Below, in pieces: positions 47,387-58,632 of a DNA stretch of 64,000 nt; position 1 is the first letter of the stretch; the number at the start of each line of letters is the position of its first letter. The stretch is from Maylandia zebra (Eukaryota > Chordata > Actinopteri > Cichliformes > Cichlidae). The translations under genes were made by a program, and so were the position numbers. The DNA is taken from positions 16,000,840-16,064,839 of the forward strand of contig NC_135183.1 of NCBI RefSeq assembly GCF_041146795.1, given 5' to 3'. The notes below the pieces were generated by a model. The model made no database searches, had not been told where the DNA came from, and was given only the letters and a program-made list of their open reading frames with translations.

Positions 47387-48305
47387 AAAACCAAGATAAG
47401 GTGTTTTGTTTAGTGATATCTGTATGTTTGTTTGTTTGTTATTATTTTATCTATATATCAGACAGCTTTTTTCAGGTTCGTGTTGATGATGAAATGATGC
47501 AGTGACTTCTGCTCTACTGTCAATTTTAAAATAACATAGTTCAAGCAGTTGAATTCTTAAATGACTCTTCTTTAAAAAGTGTTCAGTGTTTTATGTCTGG
47601 TCCGTGTGTCATCTTTGTCTTTACAATGTTGCAGCAATACTGTAGTAATGATATGATATGATATACCTTTATTAGTCCCACAAGGGGAAATTTAAATGTT
47701 GGTTTAGTGTAAGCTCAGCTTTTTAACTAATGTAAGAAGTGTTATGACTGACTCGTTTTTAATACCTAAATCTGGCCTCAGTGCACAAACCTAAATGAAT
47801 CGGTACATATGAAAGCGCCCAAGTCACAAGCTGTGTTCAAGGACATGGATAAAACAAAAAGGTTCAAATCTGTGCACAAAAACCCCACAAATCAGTGTCA
47901 CTGTTTTAAAATCTGCTGCGAGACCGCTCTAAATGTCAGCGTTTTCTTTACGTAAAGACTGGGGTCTGTAACATATCAGCTCGTTTCTTATTTATTAAAG
48001 AACATGCCTGACACCAGGCTTTTGAGTTAACGGCTCCATTAGATCTCTGCAAGTATTTTTAAGTATTTTTAGGTTCTTTCCAGCAGGATTTGTGGCTAGT
48101 TCTGGAGCTTGACCCTAAAAGATTTCAGTGTGTCGGTGCTTCTGCTTTCCCTGTTGTCCTTCTGTTCCATCTTTTTTTCTGTTTCTGTCAAATTTAAAAA
48201 CAACTGCACTCTGAAATACACACTCTTTGCAAGATGTTGTCTAAACTAGTGGTTGGAAGGCATAATTGTGTTTGGTCTCTGATGGTTTATTTACACTTTT
48301 TGCAG

Positions 48306-48446
48306 GCCACGCCCACGGACTACAGAGCCATGATGAGCAACAAAGCCAAGAAGTCTATGGACTTCCTGCTGATGCAGGACACCTCCCCGACAATAGCCAC
48401 GGACGTGTCACTGCAGTACCGCCTCGACATCGTCTTCTGCCAAACG
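48306..48446 (+). pseudogene. inpp4a: inpp4a internal exon fragment, copy 4
   Basis: Identical to the exon at 7876-8016, including the weak donor. Confidence 0.8.
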
Positions 48447-49556
48447 GTCACCTACACATATTTTAATTATTGAATGTCTGAGCTGATGCGTTTATCCTGG
48501 AGTGACTCAGAGTGAAGGAGAAGGCCAAGAAGAAGTGTAAATATCATAGAAGCAAGGAGTTCAGAGCTCTACGACTTAGTGTCTTTATGGTATTTATGTG
48601 TGTAATGGAGACCAGGGGTTCCATTACCCTTACTTGTATTTTTATTAATTGACTGACTGATTTGTATTTAAAAACCATAATGAAGAAAAACACACACTGG
48701 TTGATTGTGATCTTTATTAGGTTTTTTGGGTTGTTATTTAAGTGACTCGTGAAAGGTGAAGAGACAGGGGGACTGGCCATCCTACCTGTGTCAGGAAAAG
48801 AACCCGTGTTAGAGCTGTTCACATTTAATCATTTGTCTGTAACCTAAATTAGTTGTATATGTAAAAAGAGAAGTGTTAACAGTACTCACTTTATAAAGAG
48901 TAAAAGCAGCTCAATCACCTGCTTATGAGCTCCTGGAGCAAACCAATGTGCCAGGCTAGGGGAGTGTGTGTTGGAGTGATTTTGTTAAAAGTTGTCATTA
49001 TTGTGCTTGGACCTTGTCTTGAACTGTATGTTCAGATATTTTTCTGTTCCTCCCCCACATGTAGGATGTTGGGGATGTTACTAGCTATAGTTTTCAACTG
49101 CAGGCACAATCTATGTAAGATTCTGGTTTCCTTATTTGGTAAGGAATGTTCACTTCCTGCCCTTTACAGTATGGGCTCACCATGTAAATGGTGGACTGTT
49201 AAAGAGGTTAAGCCATATACGAGGTTGAGGGGAGATGCCCTTTTATGACTAGAGATGCGGTTAAAACGTTTGTAACCAGGAAGTCACGTATACAGACACA
49301 CATACACACACACACACACAGTGCCTTAGCTTTTACCACACAACATATGGGGTTTACAATGGGCAGTTGTGTAACTGTTTTCATTCAATAAAAGGCTGGA
49401 GTTGGAGTTGTCTGAGTTTGGGTGTAGAGCTTGCAACTCTGAGAATCTGACCAGGCTTCCCCTGCACAAGTAAAAACCAATCGAACTCTGATTGTCTTAC
49501 TTTGTTCTGAGTCAGCGAGGGCTGAAACCTAACTGTGTGGTTAAGGTGTTTTAATG

Positions 49557-49852
49557 CAGCGGTCCCCAACCGCTGGGCCACGGACCGTCGTTTGGTCGAG
49601 AGATGAGGCTCGGGTGTGAAATGTATGGTTTTCAGAGTTTTTATCGTTTTTTATCGTTATTTTGTTATCGTTTTTATCGTTAACTCTGTTTTCCTGGGTC
49701 TTTCACGTGTGTTATGAATAAATCTTCTTTTTTTCCGGTACCGGTACTAGTTTTATTTTGTTGTATTTATCTGTGACACCTTAAAGGCCGGTCCGTGAAA
49801 ATATTGTCGGGCATAAACCGGTCCGTGGCGCAAAAAAGGTTGGGGACCGCTG
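49557..49852. mobile_element. hAT-type MITE, copy 4
   Basis: Same element and flanking 8-bp duplication. Confidence 0.9.
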
Positions 49853-51484
49853 TTTTAATGTATATAGAAGAGACTGAAGTTTATATGTTATGGAATTATT
49901 TATAGGACTTGTTCCAAATCTTCATATGTCTATGATGTGTTATATCTTGGTTATATTGTAGTGGTTTTCTTATGGGGAGGGTTTTGTTTTCCTTTGGTTT
50001 GCTGACCCCCAGACTTGGTCTATTCCAGATGCTCACCTGAATCAGGTAGAGTATAACAGGAAGCCATTTGCTTTTCAGAAGGGTTGGATTCTTTGCTGTA
50101 TCACCATGTGTTCTCATTAATAAAGTACATTTTACTCCAGTCTCGTGCTATTTTAGTGGAAGTGACCCATGACCGTCGGCCAAAACTGACAATATGACTA
50201 TTAAAAGTCTGAGTAATACTGTAATTTTCTGCTGCTCATTCCTGTGCAACATCCCATTTGGCCTCCCGTCATATTTCTTTTCAAGATTTTCTTATTTAAT
50301 CACTAGTGTACATATATTTATATTTATAGATACATATATATTTAGTCATCTTTTCTCTTTTACCACGTCTCTCTAATATTTTGCTCTTTACTATTTTTCT
50401 ATTTTTTATTTTATTATATTTTATTATATTTCTACTGTACCATGCTGCTGAGTGACTGCTGCTCGTCAAACACATTTCATTGCAATGTTGACCCTGTGCT
50501 AACTTGCATATGACAAATAAAACTGAAAACAGTAAAGGCAAAGGGAACACATCAAGTAAGGATTTCACACTCCCACTCACAACGGCACTTTCAAAGCATA
50601 AAGCCAAATATTTCAAAATTTCATTTTGAGGCATTTTAAAAATGAATGTGTTTGAGTTTCATTGCTCCAAAGCAATGTTTTCATATAAGCAAGACAACAA
50701 CCAGTTTGCAACCATGTAAGTACAGTCCTCTATTGTAAACAGACGTGTTGGCAATCTGTCTGCGTTTATAAATTAGACAACAGTTATTTGCAGATCTTCA
50801 TCAATCTGCCTGAGAGTGATTGCAGTCGGTCTGAGTTGGACTGCAACTGTTTTGAGTCAGGTTGCCTCCAAGGAGGCAGTTTATTATTTTCCTTTCCTAG
50901 TTGGAGAGATGGCTGTTGTTTTGTTTTTACTGTAGTGTGCTGGGCCATTAATGGCTCAGGGGCTGCAGCGTATCCGCGCCAACACCTAAGGCCAACGTGG
51001 AATCACCGGTCAGACTAACATAAAGAAAAAATCTGTTAAATTACACATTTGTATTCATTAAGTCACAGACAATGAAAACAAGCAGAAATCAAGATGTAAT
51101 ATTTTTATAATTTTATTGATGTTAAATTAAAGTCCCAGCTTAGTTATGTTGTCAGTGCAAGTCACTTCAATCTGTATAGCACCAAAGGAAACAATGGTGT
51201 TTTCAAGGTGCTTCACACTGTAAGGTAACAACTTACAGTATTAAAAAGAAAACCCCAAAAGAACAAACCCCTCTGAGCAAGCACGAGGCGACAGTGGGAA
51301 GGAAAAACTCCCTTTTAAGAGGAAGAAACCTTCGACAGAACCAGGCTCAGGGTGGGGTGGCCATCTGCCGCGACCATTCCTGGGGATTTCAAAAATGACT
51401 TGATCTGATCTAAATGTAAAACTAGCTAATTTAAAGTGTCCAGTGAGTTTTAGAAAATATCTTGCTGTTGATATCACGATGTCA

Positions 51485-53023
51485 CTATAAAGGGGAAACT
51501 TTGTTTCCTCCCTTAAACCTCCCAAAAAATGCACGCACCGATGAAAAGCACTTAGATATCCAACTTGGTTCTGGGAATATCTTTCTTTTGAAAGTTTTAA
51601 CAATATCTTCATCAAGATCTTGGACGTTTAATTGCCAGGATGTCACAATAACCGCTACATGCTTCCATCTTTTACAGAGGGATTTGAAAACCCTCTCGCT
51701 GAGTTTCTTGAACTTCTCTGGGGGGATTTTGTTGTATTCTGCCCTGATTTCAGTCCAGATTTTCATGGTAAGCCGGTTGGAGATAGCTTCAGCATTTTCA
51801 ATGCTGAAGACTGTGTCTGATGTTTTTGCAACCTGGGAAATCAGTCCTTCCACAAAGATTTCCACTGAAAGTCTGCATCTTTCTTTCTTTTCATATGATT
51901 CCAGTCTATCGATAATTGTTACTGCCAACAGGTGTTCTTGGAATACTGAAGTAGTTATGATATTAAATATTGGTTCTCCCATTAAATTCATTGAATCCTC
52001 CTCCCCACTCCTCCCCATTTCCAATGATATTAGTGACCAATTATATAATTGGTCACAAATATCAGTGAAAATGGCATTAGCAATGCAGTCAAAATAATTC
52101 TGCACTTTTCGGTCTAAATGCAAATCCATCCCCTTGAATTTGTCCAAGAGTAGATCCAACAAACGTTTTTGGTGAGAATGAGGGCACTTTAAAAGTTTAC
52201 CAAGCTTTGAAAGCACAGCCTGAATTAATGTCTCTAACCATCTTTCAAAGTCTAAGGTGTTTTCAGGTGGCTCACAGTCTACAGAAGATCTGTGATTCTG
52301 TATCTTTTTATATGACTCCGTTTGACTTATGTTTGTTAACGGTGGGATGCTGGCTTCATGTTCAACACAGGATTTCTGCTGCTGGGGATCTGGAATTGGA
52401 TTGTTTTCTGCTTTTGCAGCACTGTGTTGGTCAGCATTTTGACAGCGTTCTTCTGTGTTAGCTGTTTCTTGGCTGTTAGCATCTATATTCTGTGCTGTAT
52501 CAAACTCCTGCTCAGCAGAATCGTCCAAAAATTTCACAGGTGACAAAACCGTTTTGCCAGTGGTGGTGTGGACAGAACAGTTTTCATGTACAGGGGAGTT
52601 CTGGGAAGACCTCAGTGGTGATACTGCTAGTGACTGTGCACACAGGTCCATTACGTCCTTTAAAAAACCTGCAAGCCGCTTAGCGGTGAAGCAATCCGGA
52701 TAGCCTGAGGTAAGCGCGTCCAACTGCTTTTTCGAAAAACTACTTAACAAGTTATCCAAGAGGGATACCAAAGCATGTACTGTAGAATTATCCCGATTGG
52801 TCTGAACTGTTTCATCATTTGTCATTGTGTTACAGTTTGAGCTTGCCATTTCACTTTTTTGTTTTTTATGTCTAAAATGTTGTTTTGTGTTAAACTCCGT
52901 GTTTGAACGTTTAAAGCGCTGCTGTCCCGCTGTGTGAATGCGTTTCAACTGAACAGCCAGGTCTATATATAAGGTCGGTTTCATTGTAACGTCACCAGTC
53001 AAAGGACTGGCCCGGCTCGTCAT
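51485..53023 (-). CDS. Uncharacterised 512-codon protein, array copy 5
   Basis: Same predicted protein, frame fully open; alternative start Met59 at 52847-52849. The promoter and about 2.9 kb upstream are intact before the unit is broken at 55974, so this copy should be as expressible as the others. The candidate poly(A) signal is at 51112-51117. Function unknown. Confidence 0.7.
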   Translation of the reverse strand: MTSRASPLTGDVTMKPTLYIDLAVQLKRIHTAGQQRFKRSNTEFNTKQHFRHKKQKSEMASSNCNTMTNDETVQTNRDNSTVHALVSLLDNLLSSFSKKQLDALTSGYPDCFTAKRLAGFLKDVMDLCAQSLAVSPLRSSQNSPVHENCSVHTTTGKTVLSPVKFLDDSAEQEFDTAQNIDANSQETANTEERCQNADQHSAAKAENNPIPDPQQQKSCVEHEASIPPLTNISQTESYKKIQNHRSSVDCEPPENTLDFERWLETLIQAVLSKLGKLLKCPHSHQKRLLDLLLDKFKGMDLHLDRKVQNYFDCIANAIFTDICDQLYNWSLISLEMGRSGEEDSMNLMGEPIFNIITTSVFQEHLLAVTIIDRLESYEKKERCRLSVEIFVEGLISQVAKTSDTVFSIENAEAISNRLTMKIWTEIRAEYNKIPPEKFKKLSERVFKSLCKRWKHVAVIVTSWQLNVQDLDEDIVKTFKRKIFPEPSWISKCFSSVRAFFGRFKGGNKVSPL

Positions 53024-53145
53024 AACGAAAGGGGCGGGACAAATCTGTTGCTTAGCAACTGAAAAAAAGGCACACCGCGCTGAATGCTACATCCGGCCTG
53101 CGACGGTACACCGCCTCCGCACCACCGTTTAAACATGAAGTGTGG
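52959..53145. promoter_or_regulatory. Divergent promoter, copy 5
   Basis: Same elements; X-box at 53047-53059. Confidence 0.55.
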
Positions 53146-55315
53146 ATGTTAGAAGATCCCAAATATGGTGAGCTACTGGGAAATTACTCACGTTTTTGTT
53201 CTTGAGAGTGAGCGATAATAAGCGACATTTTATTGAGAAATTACAGTAGTCTGTCTGTTTCTCTTCATAGCTCTTTTCAAAACACGGTTACCTTTGGTTT
53301 GTTTGGCTCGCAGCTTAAAACGTAGTTTCAGTGTTTTTGCCTTCTGTGATTAATTCTGGTTTGCCTGCTTTATGGAGCTCAAACCAAGGCAAAATTGAAG
53401 TATCAGTATTTAAATGTAAATAGACTCAAACTAGGAGTGGATCAAAGGGGGTCCTTTCAGGTGCCAAATCTCCACTGCTAACATTTTATGCATGTTTAGC
53501 TTAATTGTAGAAAAGGTGCTTGTAATAATGTTTGGGTGAATAGGTGAATGAGGCATGTTGTATAAAGCGCTTTTTAATGCACGAGCAAAATACAAAAACC
53601 CTATATAAAAAGCAGTCAGCTTACCATTTATGTATTTGTTCCATTGAACGCTTCTGTGAAAATCAATTTGATACTTGTTCAAATAAAAAAATTGAATCGA
53701 TTAGTTGTTTTCTCAACATTTATTAATCGACTATATGCAGAAAACTGTGACACTGTGGAACCCTTATTGCCGTTGTTGCCCTGAGGCAACAGACCAATTT
53801 CAATAGCATCAAATAAGGGTTAAAATAATTTAAGGAAAAATGAATTCAAATGATTTTCTGTAACTACAGAAATGACCTAAATAAGACACATTCATTTTTA
53901 TCGTTTTGTCAACAACAGGGCGCATGAGGTTTGTTCAATATTTGTTGTGTCTACAAGGCTCAGGCGCCCCCAAGTGTCTTATTTGTATAGTTGAAAGCAT
54001 TATAAAGGAACGCAAAACTAAATTACATATAATTATAATTCTTGGCACTTTCTGGTGTGTGTGAGTTAGTGTTTCTCTTTTATGATTTGTGGGTCCAGCA
54101 TCAAATTCAGAATCCTTCCCATCACACATGAGGTCTTGAATAATCATCTTATTTTAAAGACCTCGTAGTTTGATAGTTTGCTCCCTGACCGTGGTTCTGC
54201 CAGAGGGTGCTTCCTGTTAAAAGTGAGTTGTTCCTTCCCACTGTATTGAGGTTTTTTCTTTTTAATTGTAGACTTTCTACCTTACAATCTATACCACCTC
54301 GAGGAGAATGTTGTTGTGATTCAGCTCTGCATAAATACAATTAAATCGAATTAAGTGGGTTCAGCTAATTTGTGAAATAAATGTGAGTGACACGGTAAGT
54401 AATAGCCTGCATGTAACTCATTGTAAGAAGAGCAATATCGCCCCCTCCTGGTTCAACTTTTTTTTTCTTTGCAGTAATCTTTCCAATAATAATACATATG
54501 CACTAACCTCATGCTTGCTGTTAACAATAGCCTAAAGACATAAAATCAAGTTTAGTTTTTTCTTTAAGTTTATGTTTTTTATATGGTTGGCATTTATTTT
54601 GTTTCTTTTTAATAATTATATTGATTCTATTGATTGTTTGCCAAGCACTGAGGTCTCTGCTTAGACTGTGCTACTGGGATCACTGATTTAAAAATGAGGC
54701 AAAAGCGCCAAAGTTGTGCTCAAAAACAGTACAGTGAGCTACAACCTGTTGCTGTAGTAATTCTAACACACTTATTGTTTTTAAATACATACATGTTTAG
54801 TTTTTTTAAACCTAATTATATAATTTTTTTTGCAAAAGTGTCACCTAAACACCCAAATATACGTAATTCAAAACTTACTTTAATTATTACCCATTTGGCT
54901 GGTAACATGGACCCAGTCTGATGGATAGTTACTGAACAGATAGTCTTTTCTTTAAAGGCTGCAGTCAAAGCAAATCATTGTAAAAACAAGACAAGTCAAT
55001 AAAAAACAAGTAATAACTATAATACTAAACTACAATAGAGAGAAAATCCAGTAAATATAATTATATTATGTAAAAAAATATACAAATATTTACCTCTAAT
55101 TTAAAAAGACATTACAAGGGTACTAGTTTCATTTTAATCTAAACATAATCTAAATTGACACTAAATCAGTTTAAATATTACAGCTGAAGGTGATTTTAAT
55201 AAATGTACTGCTGCTTGACTTTGTTTTACTACTGCAGTATAATTTATCATGTACAAAAGCTCCAAATGTTGTTTCTCTGACTTAATGTTCTGATGACGTT
55301 TGTGTTATTTTGCAG

Positions 55316-55360
55316 GAAATAGTCAGGACCCAGATGAACCTGTGCTGGAATTCAGTGTGG
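55316..55360 (+). pseudogene. inpp4a: inpp4a N-terminal exon fragment, copy 5
   Basis: Identical to the exon in copy 1. The unit breaks off 614 bp further on, so the receptor exons and the second inpp4a exon do not follow within this window. Confidence 0.65.
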
Positions 55361-55974
55361 GTGAGTAATATGAGCATTTATGAAGGCTGTCCATGACCCG
55401 TAATTAAATTTAGCGTCATTAGTCTTATTTTGTCTCTCAGTGCAGGTATGTAATGTGACAAAACCGCTAATGATCTGATATGTTTGGGATGGATGGGCTG
55501 TGAATTATATAGTGAATTGTCTTATTTTGTCGCTCTGTGCAGGCTAGGGCCTATTATATGCTGTAGCCTGAAAGTAGCTGAGTTGCAGAGGATGGAGTGA
55601 TCACTGGCTTTCTACTTACAGGGTGGTGGGTCTCAGAGGACAATTGCTACCCCTGTTGAAGTGAACAACGTGTGGAGTGCAACTGGCTTTGTGGCATAGC
55701 TGGCTCTGGCCTTGGACTGTGTGTTTTTACTTTGTACCTAAATGGGACACTGGACTTTTAACTATTATTCATTGTGTTTATAAATAAAATTTTAGAATTT
55801 TATTGACTGTCATCTTTTTGCCCACGGCGGAGACGGTTGGTCAGACCTAGAATCTCTTTATGTGTGTGTGTGTGCGTAACATCAGCAGGGTTTTGCATAA
55901 AAGAGTGTGAGCAGGTCAAAAGGTCAATTCATTTATTGTAGTTTTATGGCAGCACCTTCTAGTGGCCTTGAAGC

Positions 55975-56603
55975 TGTTGAAAACACGCAGTTCTTTGAAT
56001 CTTTGGGCTGAAGGAAGGACAATACTCGGCGTATATATGCTCAATCAACAATCATTTATTTGCATACAATTCAACAATAAGAGCATTAGAACGTCCGGAC
56101 GGGAGAGATGCTACCAGAGGGTCAGGCACATGTCTCAAAATGGTGACGGGTTGCTCAGCTTTTTATAGTCTCTAGTGGCCCCCAGCTAGTCGTAAAAGCC
56201 AAAACATCACATTTTTTCTCTGTTACAGCGCCTAAGTTATGACCTCGGCAGTTGTTTCTCTGCTTTCTGTAAGGTGGGGGTGTGGAATGTGGTCTATCTA
56301 TCTCCCCTGTCTTTAGACACAGAGTCTCCTGCTTACAACCTTCTCTTCATGATTCAACAGTTAAGCATGTCAAGAAAACAGTGTAACACATTCCCAGCAG
56401 ATCAAGGATACAGAGTGATGCACATTTATCTAATGAACTAATATGTGAATATGTTCTGTTAACTCAAAAATATAATGAGAACTAAACTACATACAGCTCA
56501 CACACTCTATATTAAAGGGTATAAGGTGATCTACAGCAGTATTCTAATTCAACTACTTTGATTACATATATAAGGTAACATATAATAACAGAATAATATC
56601 ACA
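55975..56603 (-). repeat. Retroviral LTR, minus orientation (3' LTR of an endogenous retrovirus)
   Basis: On the plus strand the segment starts TGTTGAAAACACGC at the very base where the array unit is broken, and it ends ...ATATCACA. Read on the minus strand it has TATAAAA (56161-56167), then AATAAA about 100 bp further (56055-56060), then the ...TTCAACA end: the normal U3-R-U5 order. Just outside its U3 end the minus strand has a purine-rich run (AAAAGAGGG, about 56607-56615), fitting a polypurine tract. It is thus the 3' LTR of a minus-strand retrovirus fossil. Right border less certain than left. Confidence 0.7.
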
Positions 56604-57606
56604 ATACCCTCTTTTGATCTCTCATTAAAGAGATCACTAATAACAAGCACTTCAGCGTTGCAAGGTCCAAGTTTTCTTGATCCTGAGGCCCTCTGTCCCC
56701 CTTTAACGGGTGGACCATATGGGGGATGACCTCTGTGTTCACGCAGTTCAGATGCAAGCAAAGTTAGATTTACAACCATAACAGCAGTTACAGATGACTC
56801 TCCCATCACTCCCCATTTTCCCACAGCTTTATTTTGGTGCTCCAGTTTTCCACTCCCATTTTAATGCCCCCTTATACCTTTCAAATGTACTTAGACTAGA
56901 ACCTCTGTCTAAGGAGCTTTTAACCTTAATTTTTATTGCTGCAGCTACCAGTGTCTTCCAGTTGGGTGATTCTCAGCTTCTTTCTTCGACCTCCGGGGTT
57001 AGACCACCCTTTAGTCATTGCACAGTTCTGGGGATTATTCCGCCCCGATTTCAAACAAGGATCTGTGTGTTTTGGGTTCACCGGCGTGTCCCCCTTTTTG
57101 CCAAGAGCCTCTCGAACCTCGTTGGTCTGGTGTTCCTGGTTTTCGCCAACCCCTTCATGGTTATTGCTGTGTTTGTGGGATCCATCTTCTCCAGGAGCCC
57201 AAACGTCATGACACTTGACCCCAGTTGCTGTCTCGACAGTCCCTACATCTGTCCCTGCTGTGAAGGGTCCTCACATCTCCGGGTCCCCGTCTGGTGTCTG
57301 TTCCTTTCTCTGCAAGAGACAGAAAACCAAAACACCTCTCTCCCTAGCCTTGATAATCTAATATTGTTATCCATTGTTGTTCTAATGATTCAAATTTGGT
57401 TTAAAATATTATGTTCAGGACCTATTCTAATCATAATCTATGTGTGTGTAAAAGAAATCAAATATTAGTGAACCCTTTCTAAGTCTAACACATTATAAGC
57501 TTAAGTTTTACCATAGCTAAATTATTAAACACAGAAATAACGTCATAATGTTCATAACACCATTGTTTGATGTTCGGACTCAACTCCCCCTTTTTGACAC
57601 ACTCCC

Positions 57607-57924
57607 ATGTGTCAATTCATTGGAGCTAGACAATTAAAAGAGAAGGTTAGTGACATCATATCTCAGAAAGTATCAGAAATTCTTCTCTCGAGTACCGTTG
57701 CTCCAGCCTTGTCATCCCTGAGGATCTTCGATCCCGAAAATGTCCCTTCTCCTCATGTAATAAAGTCTGTCATCCTTCCATGCCCTGGTAACTGGTCCAT
57801 CCAGAGCTGTAACATTTTGAAATGTACATACAACAAGCCAAACCACACCTTGGTCACACCAACCCTTTTCTGCCCCGAAGATGTCCAATGCCATCCTAGT
57901 ATGGACTGTCAAAAGTGGCTTTAA
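57607..57924 (+). CDS. Unrecognised 105-codon ORF
   Basis: The translation has six Cys and two N-glycosylation-like sites (NWS, NHT) in its second half and reads more protein-like than neighbouring frames. It runs opposite to the adjacent LTR. No signal peptide and no family recognised; it may be an exon piece, part of the fossil, or chance. Confidence 0.2.
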   Translation: MCQFIGARQLKEKVSDIISQKVSEILLSSTVAPALSSLRIFDPENVPSPHVIKSVILPCPGNWSIQSCNILKCTYNKPNHTLVTPTLFCPEDVQCHPSMDCQKWL

Positions 57925-57969
57925 CGCTGACTATCCTGACAATCCATTTTATAACGTTTCCTGGTCAGA

Positions 57970-58165
57970 TTTGCCAATCTCTGCACCAGGGTTGTAATAG
58001 TTTTGCAATTTTCATCAGTTTTTATTTTTATTTAGCTTCGACTTCAGATTTTCAATTTTATATCAGTTTTAATTAGTTTTTACCAATTCTTTGCTAGTTT
58101 AGTGTAGTTTTGTATTTTCTGAAAATCCTTAGTTTCAATTTAGTTTTATTTGTGTTTTGCAAAAA
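57970..58165. repeat. T-rich low-complexity segment
   Basis: Repeated TTTTA/AGTTTT motifs after CAGGGTTGTAATAG. It may be the edge of a DNA transposon, since CAGGGTTG resembles a hAT terminus and a BED finger lies nearby, but I found no matching inverted end. Confidence 0.35.
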
Positions 58166-58359
58166 TTAAGTGTAACAAAATCCCAGTTCCATCATATCAG
58201 TCATGCTCTTCTGGTTATCCTTGGGTGTTGAGACTAATAACTATTAACTCTTGCCTCACCGTGTGGTCCTAATTTTGGTTGAAGTGAATTGATAACCTTT
58301 TGAAGGCGATTGTTTCACACATTTATTTAGATGTCCCAGTCCTGTTGTCTCGGGATACA

Positions 58360-58632
58360 TCACGCTGCCTTATCTGGGGTTAGCTGTTTTCTGGGGATGC
58401 GGGTTGAGTGGGTGAGCTCTTCAAGGAGGGGGAGTGTGCTCCCCCTGATGAGGTCTTCTAGGTAAGCTAGGTTAACCTTCTTGTGTGGGCTTTTCAAGTG
58501 CACTTTAAGGTTAGTGGGACTTTTAGTTTTATAAATGTCCCTCATGACCCCCTGATGACCCAGTATTTCATTTTTGCACACTGTAGTACACATTTTAGTT
58601 TTTGCTTGTAGCTCGCATACTCTACTTGCCAC
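58360..58632 (-). pseudogene. BED zinc-finger fragment (hAT transposase or ZBED-like)
   Basis: The minus strand reads ...TTVCKNEI...KTKSPTNLKVHLKSPHKKVN LAYLE. The block NLKVHLKS-x-H with a preceding Cys pair is the C-terminal half of a BED finger as found in hAT transposases and ZBED proteins. Nothing of the RNase-H-like transposase core follows and the frame ends after about 40 more codons, so it is a relic. The first part of the finger is not clear in this frame. Confidence 0.45.

Larger units (their letters stand above)
40429..51433. repeat. Tandem array unit, copy 4 (11,005 bp)
   Basis: Two bases longer than the others through one extra A in the run near 45962-45970 and one extra T in the run near 46925-46933. 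Substitutions seen by eye against the other copies are at 45362, 46205 and 48549. Offsets from copy 1 are 40,428, then 40,429 and finally 40,430. Confidence 0.96.
51434..55974. repeat. Tandem array unit, copy 5, interrupted after 4,541 bp
   Basis: Offset from copy 1 is 51,433. Identity to the other copies stops abruptly after 55974 (copy-1 position 4541). The next base is the first base of a minus-strand retroviral LTR, so the unit is probably split by an insertion rather than ending there. Confidence 0.95.

Noticed and set aside
1-55974. CRISPR array or prokaryotic system
   Set aside because: The repeats are 11-kb units with introns and eukaryotic transposons; there are no short spaced direct repeats or operon structure.
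56794-57468. 224-codon plus-strand ORF
   Set aside because: Antisense to the adjacent LTR's element. The opposite strand reads more polar and protein-like, and the hydrophobic plus-strand translation matches no family.
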